Positions 1 through 7,800 of a stretch of 10,078 nt of DNA are shown in pieces (within the stretch, counting starts at the first letter, position 1; the number at the start of each line of letters is the position of its first letter). This DNA is from SIG622 sp045652245 (lineage in GTDB: Bacteria > Bacillota > Clostridia > Oscillospirales > CAG-382). The DNA is taken from positions 1 to 10,078 of the forward strand of contig JAZRTY010000010.1 in the NCBI GenBank assembly GCA_045652245.1, given 5' to 3'. The notes beneath the pieces are model-generated. The model saw only the letters and a list, made by a program, of their open reading frames with translations, searched no databases and had not been told where the DNA came from. Made by a program: the position numbers and the translations under genes.

Positions 1-390
1 GATAAGCATATACGAAGCATCCATCACCAATTGTCCCACAGCGCGATGGTCGGCATGGTAGTCGTTGGTGCGGTGTGCAATAACCACGTCGGGAGAATAG
101 TTGCGAATATAGCGAATTAAGCGACGGCGCGTTTGTAAATCTGCTACAATGGAACAATCGGATTGGTCGGTCAAAACGTCGTAGGTAATACCCAATAACT
201 TGGCGACAGCGGCCGATTCGGTGGCGCGTCTGGCGACGGTTTCTTCGGGAGTCATAATATGGTGACCGCCACAGCCGTTACACATACTGAGAAAACGAAC
301 ATCATGTCCCAGCTGCACATATTTGTGTGCAAGACCACCACATCTGAATTCGTTGTCGTCCTGATGAGCGCCAATCATTAAAATTTTCAT
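1..390 (-). CDS. PIG-L/LmbE-family deacetylase, N-terminal part (runs off left edge)
   Basis: The reverse strand is open from an ATG at 390 to the window edge without a stop, giving 130 residues that begin MKILMIGAHQDDNEF. The start is supported by GGGAGG a few bases upstream. The AHxDD motif (H9, D11, D12) and the later HADH motif (residues 112-115) are the metal-binding signatures of PIG-L/LmbE zinc hydrolases, which remove acetyl groups from N-acetyl sugars and related amides in the cytoplasm. The Rossmann-like N-terminal strand and the conserved RTNDYHADHR stretch agree. The usual proline of AHPDD is glutamine here. About 100 further residues are expected beyond the edge. GC content is near 50 percent by rough count (one 60-base line exceeds 60 percent), against about 40 percent in the next gene, which may mean a different origin. 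It is transcribed divergently from the AraC regulator. The family is clear; the substrate is unknown. Confidence 0.87.
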   Translation of the reverse strand, partial: MKILMIGAHQDDNEFRCGGLAHKYVQLGHDVRFLSMCNGCGGHHIMTPEETVARRATESAAVAKLLGITYDVLTDQSDCSIVADLQTRRRLIRYIRNYSPDVVIAHRTNDYHADHRAVGQLVMDASYMLI

Positions 391-475
391 AAGTTTTCCT
401 CCCTTTAATATTTAACATTTCTTCATATTATTTTGCTTTGATTTTGAAAGACAAAATTTTTGTGCAATAAAAGTA

Positions 476-504
476 TTGACTTATTGCCTATTTTATTATA
501 TAAT
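476..504 (+). promoter_or_regulatory. Sigma-A-type promoter of the AraC-family gene
   Basis: TTGACT (476-481) and a perfect TATAAT (499-504) are separated by exactly 17 bases, a near-consensus vegetative promoter. Transcription would begin about 510-512, leaving a leader of about 60 bases before the ATG at 573. The gap also serves the divergent deacetylase gene. Just upstream is an AT-rich inverted repeat (ACAAAA-T-TTTTGT, 451-463), which could be an operator but is weak in such AT-rich DNA. Confidence 0.72.
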
Positions 505-572
505 TTTTTATAGAAAATGTATTTGATAATTAGTACTTATTTTTTAACATTTTTTCCAAAGGAGCAGTTTTC

Positions 573-1445
573 ATGTATAAATTACAACCGATTATAACCG
601 AGTTTGACATCAAAGGCTTTAACGGTATTTACTATTTCGAATTCGGCAAAAATTTCAGTCACACTCCGGAAAAGCATGAATTCTGGGAAATGATGTATGT
701 AGACAGCGGGAACGTGCTTTCAATCACAGACGGCAACAGCTATATTCTTAACCAGGGACAGATAATTTTTCATCAGCCCGGCGAGGTTCACGCACACATT
801 TCCGATTCTGTGTCGCCGAACAATATGCTTATAATTTCTTTTACCTGTGACAGCAAAACAATGAGCTTTTTCAAAAAAAAGATTTTTACTGTCAACAAGA
901 CTTCAAAAACACTTCTCTCGCTATTTATAACCGAGGCGAAAAATTCTCTGCCGAATCTTCCGAAGGAATACAGCGATAAAAGCAATCTCGATTTCCAGGG
1001 AGCAGAATTCGGCTCGACTCAGCTGCTTTTGTGTTATCTGACAGAGCTGCTCATAACTCTTATAAGGAGCAATTCAGGCTTTGACAACAAAATTGTTTCG
1101 GACAAAGCCTCAAGGACTGTCGCACAAAATTCGCTGTGTGAGCTTATGACAGAATTTTTGAAGAATAATATTTACAAGAATTACTCACTAAAGGATATCT
1201 GCAGTCATTTTATGATGGGAAAATCACAAATCAGCAGCATTTTTCGTGCAAATGTCGGAATGAGCATCATGGCATACTACAACAACCTTAAAATAACAGA
1301 GGCAAAAAAGCTTTTGCGAGGTGACGAGTATTCAATAAGTCAAATCTCCGAGATGCTCGGTTTTTCCTGCATTCACAGTTTTTCTCGCTCTTTTAAAAAC
1401 ATGGTCGGCGTTTCCCCAACCGTTTACAAAAAAAGAATACTGTAA
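573..1445 (+). CDS. AraC-family transcriptional regulator with cupin-type sensor domain
   Basis: This is a 290-residue regulator with AraC-family architecture. The N-terminal half (about 15-100) looks like the cupin sensor domain, with HEFWEMMYVDSG at 35-46 and FHQPGEVH at 66-73. In this family such a domain usually binds a sugar or related effector. The C-terminal 95 residues carry two helix-turn-helix units: the first at about 205-225 (LKDIC...GKSQISSIF), the second at about 254-275 (ISQISEMLGF...SFSRSFK), followed by the family signature GVSPTVYKK (279-287). AAAGGAG at 558-564 lies 8 bases before the ATG. It sits directly upstream of, and in line with, the isomerase-oxidoreductase pair and has no clear terminator of its own. 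It is therefore the obvious candidate regulator of those genes, acting at the repeats around 1537-1576. The effector is unknown. Confidence 0.93.
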   Translation: MYKLQPIITEFDIKGFNGIYYFEFGKNFSHTPEKHEFWEMMYVDSGNVLSITDGNSYILNQGQIIFHQPGEVHAHISDSVSPNNMLIISFTCDSKTMSFFKKKIFTVNKTSKTLLSLFITEAKNSLPNLPKEYSDKSNLDFQGAEFGSTQLLLCYLTELLITLIRSNSGFDNKIVSDKASRTVAQNSLCELMTEFLKNNIYKNYSLKDICSHFMMGKSQISSIFRANVGMSIMAYYNNLKITEAKKLLRGDEYSISQISEMLGFSCIHSFSRSFKNMVGVSPTVYKKRIL

Positions 1446-1517
1446 AAGTAACGGAAATTGACAGTCCAAAATCCACCATAATTGGTAAAAAAGTTAAAAA
1501 AATAACACAATTTGTTA

Positions 1518-1546
1518 AAGACAAGTTATATATTTTATTGTATAAT
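1518..1546 (+). promoter_or_regulatory. Promoter of the isomerase-oxidoreductase operon
   Basis: A perfect TATAAT at 1541-1546 has AAGACA (4 of 6 matches to TTGACA) 17 bases upstream at 1518-1523. The weak -35 is typical of promoters that need an activator. The start point would be near 1553, giving a leader of about 54 bases to the ATG at 1607. Overlapping repeats (next entry) cover the -10 and the start point. Confidence 0.6.
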
Positions 1547-1576
1547 GAAAGTATGTACAATTGGATAATTGTATAA
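1537..1576. promoter_or_regulatory. Candidate operator: direct repeat and palindrome over the promoter
   Basis: ATTGTATAA occurs twice in the same direction, at 1537-1545 and 1568-1576, with starts 31 bases apart (about three helical turns). The second copy is also part of a perfect inverted repeat, TACAATT-ggat-AATTGTA (1556-1573). The first copy overlaps the -10 box and the palindrome covers the predicted start point. AraC-type proteins often bind direct repeats spaced by whole turns. Palindromes here could equally serve a dimeric repressor. The AT-rich context lowers the weight of the match, so the role is inferred. Confidence 0.4.
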
Positions 1577-1606
1577 ACAATATATTTTACATAAAGGAGA
1601 AAGATT

Positions 1607-2440
1607 ATGGAAAGAAAAGTTGGCGTAATTTTCGCTATGGAAGAAATCCTTGAAAAAGGTGTTGGAAGACTTGAAGAGCTTGGCATTGATACTATTCAGA
1701 TGGTTGAATGGTCACCCCATCTTCTCACAAAGGAAAACGCAGATAAAATCAAGGCTATAATTGCAGGCAAGATTGAAATTGCATCTATCTGGGCAGGCTG
1801 GTCAGGTCCCTGCGTATGGAACTTCATTGACGGACCGAGTACTCTCGGCCTTGTTCCTGCAGCATACAGAGCACACAGAATAGAAGAACTCAAGCGTGCA
1901 GCAGACTTTGCTTGTATGCTCGGAGTTGACGTAATTGCAACACATCTCGGTTATGTTCCCGAAACTCCCTGCACAAAGGAATACCGTGACGTAGTTTCAG
2001 CTACAAAGAACGTTTCTGATTACTGCAAATCAAAGGGTATCCGTTTCATATTTGAAACAGGTGAGGAAACACCTGCAACTCTTATGAGACTTATTCTTGA
2101 CCTTGACAACGAAAACGCAGGTGTAAACCTTGACCCTGCAAACCTCATTATCTACGGTAAGGGTAACCCGATTGACGCTCTTGATATGTTCAACGGCAGA
2201 ATTTACGGCGTACACATCAAGGACGCAAACTACACAACAGATCCCCAGCATTCAATGGGTGCAGAGCAGGTTGTAGGTCAGGGTCAGGTTAACTTCCCTG
2301 TATTCCTTGAAAAGCTTATCAACAAATGCGGCTATGACGGACCTCTCTTTATCGAAAGAGAAATCGAAGGCGACCAACAGACAGAGGATATCAAGAATAC
2401 TGTTAAGTTCATTAAAGATATCCTTGCTACTATTGAATAA
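1607..2440 (+). CDS. Sugar phosphate isomerase/epimerase (xylose-isomerase-like TIM barrel)
   Basis: This 277-residue protein has the length and motif order of the AP-endonuclease-2/xylose-isomerase-like TIM-barrel family, whose members isomerise, epimerise or dehydrate sugars, keto-sugars and inositols using a divalent metal. Likely metal ligands appear in the expected order: E150 in FIFETGEE, D176 in NLDPANL, H203 in GVHIKD, and E250 in LFIEREIEG. H113 in ATHLGY is another likely active-site residue. The C-terminal GQGQVNFPVFLEKL and GYDGPLFIE are typical of the barrel's last strands. AAAGGAGA at 1593-1600 is well placed for the ATG. The oxidoreductase gene follows after 18 bases, so the two are almost certainly co-transcribed. 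Such pairs are common in pathways for cyclitols and 3-keto sugars, but the substrate here cannot be told from sequence alone. Confidence 0.9.
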   Translation: MERKVGVIFAMEEILEKGVGRLEELGIDTIQMVEWSPHLLTKENADKIKAIIAGKIEIASIWAGWSGPCVWNFIDGPSTLGLVPAAYRAHRIEELKRAADFACMLGVDVIATHLGYVPETPCTKEYRDVVSATKNVSDYCKSKGIRFIFETGEETPATLMRLILDLDNENAGVNLDPANLIIYGKGNPIDALDMFNGRIYGVHIKDANYTTDPQHSMGAEQVVGQGQVNFPVFLEKLINKCGYDGPLFIEREIEGDQQTEDIKNTVKFIKDILATIE

Positions 2441-2458
2441 TACTGTTGAGGTAATAAT

Positions 2459-3457
2459 ATGAAAAGATATGCAATTATTGGTTTTGGCGGACTTGGAAAG
2501 AAGCATTTTCTGAATATGCTTGAGCTTGAAAAGCAAAGAAATGATATTCAGCTCGCAGCAATCTGTAACTCTACAATTGAAGCAATTTTCCAGAATGTAA
2601 CAATCAATATCGGTACAATGGATCTTTCCAAAGTTGATTTTTCAAAATACAATCTCTACACCGATTACAAGGAAATGATTGAAAAGGAAAACCTTGACTT
2701 TGTAATCATCACTCTCCCCTCTTATATGCATCACCCCGTTGCTACATACTGTCTTGAACACGGTGTTGACGTATTCTGTGAAAAGCCTATGGCAGTGACA
2801 CTTGCTGAGTGCGATGATATGATAAACACTGCTAAGAAGACAGGCAAAAGGCTTATGATAGGTCAGGTTGTAAGATTTTCACCCTTTGTTAAATATCTTA
2901 AAAAACTTATCGAAACAGGTGAATACGGCAAGCCCGTAAAGGCTGAGTTCTCAAGAAGATCTGCTCTTCCGACCTGGTCCTTTGAAAACTGGTTGCTTGA
3001 TGACACCAAGAGTGGTGGCTGTGTTGTAGACTTGTCAATACACGATGTTGACACAGTTAATTATCTGTTCGGTCTGCCTGAAAAATTTTCGGTTGCATCC
3101 ACTCATAATATGACTAAGTACGAAAGCGTATACGGACTTTATCAGTACAAGGATTTCGTAGCAACTGTTACTGCCGACTGGGGTATTCCCGCAAAATATG
3201 AGTTTAAGGCAACACATAACTTTACTTTTGAAAAAGCATATATCGAGCAGATAAACGGTGTAACTACTCTTTATACAGGTGACACAAGTGAAGTGCTTTC
3301 CTTTGAGGATACAAATCCCTTCGTCGACGAAATTGTTGAGTTTATCGACGGTATAATCTACGACAAGCCCTTTACAACTGTTTCTACTGAATCGGTTTAT
3401 GATACAATGAAGTTTGTATTTGCTCAGAAGGATCAGATTACAAAGGATATGCAGTAA
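2459..3457 (+). CDS. Gfo/Idh/MocA-family NAD(P)-dependent oxidoreductase
   Basis: The 332-residue protein begins with a Rossmann nucleotide-binding loop, GFGGLG at 8-13 (GxGxxG), then the family signature CEKPMA (EKP at 108-110), where K109 is the usual catalytic lysine. The conserved GG...DLSIHDVD segment (186-198) supplies D191 and H195 of the active site. The C-terminal part forms the alpha/beta substrate domain. Relatives oxidise a hydroxyl of glucose, inositol, glycosides or sugar phosphates with NAD(P). GAGG at 2448-2451 lies 7 bases before the ATG. It is tightly linked to the preceding TIM-barrel gene and is followed by a hairpin terminator. The pair may oxidise and then isomerise, or cleave, one sugar-like substrate; this is inferred from context. 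The member of the family cannot be named. Confidence 0.92.
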   Translation: MKRYAIIGFGGLGKKHFLNMLELEKQRNDIQLAAICNSTIEAIFQNVTINIGTMDLSKVDFSKYNLYTDYKEMIEKENLDFVIITLPSYMHHPVATYCLEHGVDVFCEKPMAVTLAECDDMINTAKKTGKRLMIGQVVRFSPFVKYLKKLIETGEYGKPVKAEFSRRSALPTWSFENWLLDDTKSGGCVVDLSIHDVDTVNYLFGLPEKFSVASTHNMTKYESVYGLYQYKDFVATVTADWGIPAKYEFKATHNFTFEKAYIEQINGVTTLYTGDTSEVLSFEDTNPFVDEIVEFIDGIIYDKPFTTVSTESVYDTMKFVFAQKDQITKDMQ

Positions 3458-3500
3458 TCCTCAAAACAAAAACACAAACAAACGAATATTTTTCTTCCAA

Positions 3501-3540
3501 AATGGGTATTATCGATATTGATAATACCCATTACTTTTTT
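3501..3540 (+). terminator. Hairpin terminator or attenuator between oxidoreductase and dehydrogenase genes
   Basis: A perfect 13-bp stem pairs 3501-3513 (AATGGGTATTATC) with 3520-3532, closed by a 6-base loop and followed within three bases by six T residues (3535-3540). This is a rho-independent terminator pattern for the upstream pair. Only 32 bases remain before the next ATG, and no strong promoter is visible there. The best candidate is TTGATA (3518-3523) with a poor -10 and a 19-base gap. The hairpin may therefore reduce rather than end transcription. Confidence 0.78.
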
Positions 3541-3572
3541 AAGATAAAACAAAAGAAAGAAGGAGTTTTAAA

Positions 3573-4790
3573 ATGGCACGTTTTACGTTACCCCGTGACC
3601 TGTATCACGGTGCAGGCTCACTTGAAGCACTCAAAGCATTAAAGGGCAACCGTGCAATCGTTTGTGTTGGTGGTGGCTCTATGAGAAAATTCGGCTTTCT
3701 TGACAAGGTAATTTCCTACCTTGAGGAAGCCGGAATGAAGGTAGAACTATTTGAAGGAGTCGAGCCTGACCCTTCGGTTGACACAGTTATGAAAGGTGCT
3801 GCAATAATGCAAGAGTTTCAGCCCGACTGGATTATTGCAATCGGTGGAGGCTCGGCAATTGATGCAGCTAAAGCTATGTGGATAAAGTACGAAAACCCCG
3901 ACATCACATTTGAAGAAATGTGTGTTGTTTTCGGTATTCCCGAGCTTCGCAAGAAGGCTCGTTTCTGCGCTATTCCCTCTACATCGGGAACTGCAACCGA
4001 AGTAACTGCATTCTCGGTTATTACTGACTACAAAAAAGGCATCAAGTATCCTCTTGCAGACTTTGAAATCACCCCTGATGTTGCAATTGTTGACCCGGAC
4101 TTAGCCCTTACAATGCCGAAAAAACTCACAGCTCATACGGGTATGGATGCGATGACTCATGCGATAGAGGCTTACGTTTCTACGGCAAGTAGTGATTTTA
4201 CAGACCCACTTGCAATTTTTGCAATAAAGATGATTCAGGATAACCTCACCGAGTCCTATAACGGAGATACTGCCAGACGTGCCACCATGCACAATGCTCA
4301 ATGTCTTGCAGGTATGGCATTTTCAAATGCACTGCTTGGTATTGTTCACTCTATGGCACACAAAACAGGTGCCGTATTTGAAGACTTCGGCGCTCACATT
4401 GTCCACGGTGCAGCGAATGCTATGTATCTTCCGAAGGTTATTGCATTCAACGCAAAGGACGAACGAGCAAAAAAACGCTATGGCGTAATAGCAGATTTTA
4501 TGAAGCTTGGTGGAAATGACGACAACGAAAAAGTCGAAAAGCTTATTTCTTACCTTCGTAGTATGAACGATGCGTTGAACATCCCCCAATGTATCAAGAA
4601 TTACGGCAAAGACAGTCTTCCCTGCGAGCAGGGTTTTGTTCCTGAAGATATATTCCTTGAAAGACTGCCCGAAATCGCAAAGAATGCCGTGGCAGATGCC
4701 TGTACCGGCTCCAATCCACGTAAAATCAGCGTAGAAGAAATGGAAAAGCTTTTAAAATGCTGTTATTACGACACAGAGGTTGATTTTTGA
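3573..4790 (+). CDS. Iron-containing alcohol dehydrogenase
   Basis: At 405 residues this is a full-length group III (iron-dependent) alcohol dehydrogenase. The dinucleotide-binding motif GGGSAID is at 91-97, and the PSTSGTATEVT segment follows at 135-145. Metal ligands match the family: D192 and H196 in GMDAMTHAIEAY, H259 in GIVHSMAH, and H278 in IVHGAANA. H263 corresponds to the catalytic histidine. The end, ADACTGSNPR, is the usual C-terminal signature. Relatives reduce aldehydes to alcohols (butanol, 1,3-propanediol or lactaldehyde type) in the cytoplasm with NAD(P)H. AAGGAG at 3560-3565 lies 7 bases before the ATG. Its place behind the sugar-processing pair suggests it handles an aldehyde product or recycles cofactor, but it is set apart by a terminator and could be independent. 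The exact substrate is not recognisable. Confidence 0.95.
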   Translation: MARFTLPRDLYHGAGSLEALKALKGNRAIVCVGGGSMRKFGFLDKVISYLEEAGMKVELFEGVEPDPSVDTVMKGAAIMQEFQPDWIIAIGGGSAIDAAKAMWIKYENPDITFEEMCVVFGIPELRKKARFCAIPSTSGTATEVTAFSVITDYKKGIKYPLADFEITPDVAIVDPDLALTMPKKLTAHTGMDAMTHAIEAYVSTASSDFTDPLAIFAIKMIQDNLTESYNGDTARRATMHNAQCLAGMAFSNALLGIVHSMAHKTGAVFEDFGAHIVHGAANAMYLPKVIAFNAKDERAKKRYGVIADFMKLGGNDDNEKVEKLISYLRSMNDALNIPQCIKNYGKDSLPCEQGFVPEDIFLERLPEIAKNAVADACTGSNPRKISVEEMEKLLKCCYYDTEVDF

Positions 4791-4796
4791 TATAAC

Positions 4797-4830
4797 AAAA
4801 ACCTTGATGCCTTTCGGCATCAAGGTTTTT
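4797..4830. terminator. Bidirectional rho-independent terminator between convergent genes
   Basis: A perfect 15-bp stem pairs 4797-4811 with 4816-4830 around a TTTC loop. The GC-rich core CCTTGATGCC is flanked by five A residues on one side and five T residues on the other, so it works as a U-tract terminator in both directions. It lies 6 bases after the dehydrogenase stop and 23 bases beyond the stop of the opposing beta-helix gene, and would stop both transcripts. Confidence 0.92.
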
Positions 4831-4853
4831 AAATTTAAAGCTCTTTTTGCTTT

Positions 4854-7800
4854 TTACTTTACAACAGCATCAGCTGTCAAGTCATAAGCCTGTGCTGAAG
4901 CAAGGTTCGGGAATACTCCCCACGCTGCTACATCACAGTAAAGACCAGGCTGAACCGCGTTGCCGCTGGCATCAAACAGCTCATTACCCTTTCTTGAATA
5001 TCCAAACAACCAGAAGTAAATGTGATTTGAATAATTGTATTCAGGCTTGAAGTCACTTGCCTTAACTATTATTTCTTCCCACTCGCCGTTTGCCTTGGGT
5101 GTTTCAGAAATAAGATTCTTTACACTACCGTCAACCTGAACGCCGTCTGCGCCAAAAACCTGGCTGAAACCAACGTTGAAGCTGGTATCTACCTTACTGT
5201 TTGTACGCAGAAGAATCTTAAAGTAAACCGGACCGCTGGTAAGGTCTATTTCCGGAATGTTGTATATGTCAAGAAGCATACTGCTTGCAGTATTCTTTAC
5301 TGTACAATGAACATATGCTATTCCGGTTTCAGGATCAGTACGATCTTCTGTGTTGATGCAATCTCTCATATCGGGTTTAAAGTTGTCGTTTGCACTTGAG
5401 CGAACGAAAATAGGATCTACAACCGCTGTGCTTTCACCCGACTCGGGAGTTGCAGGAGTTGAGGGTGTTGAAGGTGTTGAAGGAGTCGAAGGTGTAGAAG
5501 GTGTTGAGGGAGTTGCAGGTGTAGAAGGTGTTGCAGGTGTAGAAGGTGTTGAAGGAGTTGAAGGAAGGGGTCCTGTAGCTCCTGCATCCTCTGAAAGGTC
5601 ATAAGCCTGTGCTGAAGCAAGGTTCGGGAATACTGCCCATGCAGCTACGTCGCAGTACAGATCAGGCTGAATCGGGTTGCCGTTGGCAGCAAACAGTTCA
5701 TTAGACTTTCTTGAAACTCCAAACGGCCAGAAATTAAGGTGATTTGAATACTTGTATTCGGACTTGAAGTTATTTGCCTTGATTATTACTTCTTCCCACT
5801 CACCGTTTGCCTTGGGTGTTTCAGGAATAAGATTCTTTACACTGCTAGCAACCTGAGTGCCGGTTGAATCGAAAATCTGGCTGAAGGAAATATCGAAGTT
5901 GGTTCCTTCATTGTTATTTGTACGCAGAAGAACCTTAAAGTAAACCGCATCACCGGTAAGGTCTATTTCCGGAATGTTGTATATGTCAAGAAGCATATTG
6001 CTACCAGTATTCTTTATTGTAGTACGAACATATGATATTCCGGTTTCAGGATCAGTACCATCTTCAAAAATGATACAGTCTCTCTTATCGGGTTTAAAGT
6101 TACCGTTTGCACTTGAACGAACGAAAACAGGCTCCAGAATCGCTGTGCTTTCATCCGGCTCCGGAGAAACAGTAGCTACAACCTTGACGGTTTCTGTATC
6201 ACTCTTCGGAGGATTTGCAAGATATGCGTTGTATGCTGCTCTTTCAGCTTCTGTTACAGGAATCTTTGTAAGTTCAGGAAGTGTTCTTGTCCACTTCGGA
6301 ATGTTGGGTACAAGGTAAACCTTAGCTGACATATCGCCAAGCTCTTTCTGGATGTTTCCGATCGCCGCAAGGTCTGTCGCCTTCTTATAATCCAAAGAAT
6401 TTGCATAAAGACCGTTGCCCAAGCCCTGGATATAGGTATTTCCGGAATACATCGGAAGAGCCTCTTTAACCTGATTACCTGTGTCAACAAGCTCGTGTAC
6501 GGCTCTGTCAAAGATGTTGTTCTTTATTTCAAAGTTGTAGTATTCATCCTCACCGGTACCGGAACGGATATGTCTCTGGTTGTTGATATCGGGTCTGCTT
6601 GAACCGAAGCCGTAGCCTGCACGACGAAGAAGGTTTCCTTCGATAAGGAAGTTTTCACCTGCTCTGTCGTACTTTCCGTTTGAATCGTCACCAAGGAAGT
6701 ACTCAATTGAATATACACAGTCTGTAACTACGTTATTCTTGATTCTCATGTTGTCCTGACGGCAATCCTGCGCAGCTGCGGATACCTGAGGTGTAATACC
6801 TGCGTCGTAGCACTGATATATATAGTTGTTGTCAACATAGAAGCCGTCTACGGCACCAAATATTTCAATACCGTTACCGAGTCTTGTGTACTGTTCGGGT
6901 GCGTATCCGTTGTATCTTGTGATTGTACCACCTATCCAGCCGATTTCACAGTTCTGAACGGTAATGTTTTTAACGTCTGTTTCAAGAGAAACACCGTAGA
7001 AGCCGGAATACTTAAGACAAAGGTTGTCAATAACAACATTATTTACGCCTTTTCTTACTTTCATACAGTTAACACAGGTTGCAAACTCGATGCTGTTAAA
7101 CACAGAACCGGGGTTGCCGGCATCACATCTGAAGAAGATAGGACCGGTTGACTGGTCACAGAAAATCTCGGTACCAACATAAGCTGAGTCAATCTTATGG
7201 AAGAACTGGAGATTTCCAAGCTGCTTGTAGGTAAAGGGCTGCTTTGAGCTATCTCCTCTGAGATAGAAGTTTGTGCCGTTAAAGTCACACGCCACCTTTT
7301 CGCCAAAGTAGCCACCCTCGCCGTCATTGAGAACTATAACGCCTGTGTCAAGGAAGCTTTCATTTGCATACTTCCATACAAGTGCACCCGTAGCTGCATC
7401 TTCGTATACGAGAGTCCACTTGGAGGGGTCTGCACCGTTTTCGGGGGATGCGTTAATAAATGGCTTTGCACCTTCTCCGTAGGCTGAATATGTAGTGTTA
7501 CTCTTTGCGTATACGCTTTCACGCCACATATCGCCACGCTTGAGAAGAACACCACCACCATAATTTACAAGCTCATTCGCCTTTGCGATTGTCTTTACGG
7601 GTGTGGCTTCTGTTAAACCGTCATTTGCGTCATTACCCATAGAGGAAGAAACATAAATCTTCTTGCCTGTAATCTTTGAGTAATCGGAAGCAGTAGCACG
7701 AATTTCAGCTATTCTCGCAGCTTCAAGTGCGTCAAGCTCTGCAATTTTTGCATAAGACTGCGCGTAGCCGTAAACTGCATCTTCACCGATTATTGCAGCA

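Noticed and set aside
1458..1463. Perfect TTGACA as a -35 box after the AraC gene
   Set aside because: No -10 box lies at 16 to 18 bases. The nearest candidate, CATAAT at 1477-1482, is only 13 bases away, so it does not form a standard promoter.
1393..1686. 97-codon minus-strand frame across the AraC-isomerase gap
   Set aside because: It overlaps two well-supported genes and a promoter region, and its hydrophobic composition reflects the AT-rich gap.
5350..5604. Plus-strand frame encoding a (VEG)n repeat
   Set aside because: It is the complement of the S/A-T-P linker repeat of the surface protein; the repeat pattern comes from the real gene.
6254..6511. Minus-strand 85-codon frame inside the surface-protein gene
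   Set aside because: It is another reading frame of the same strand within the beta-helix gene, with no recognisable motifs.
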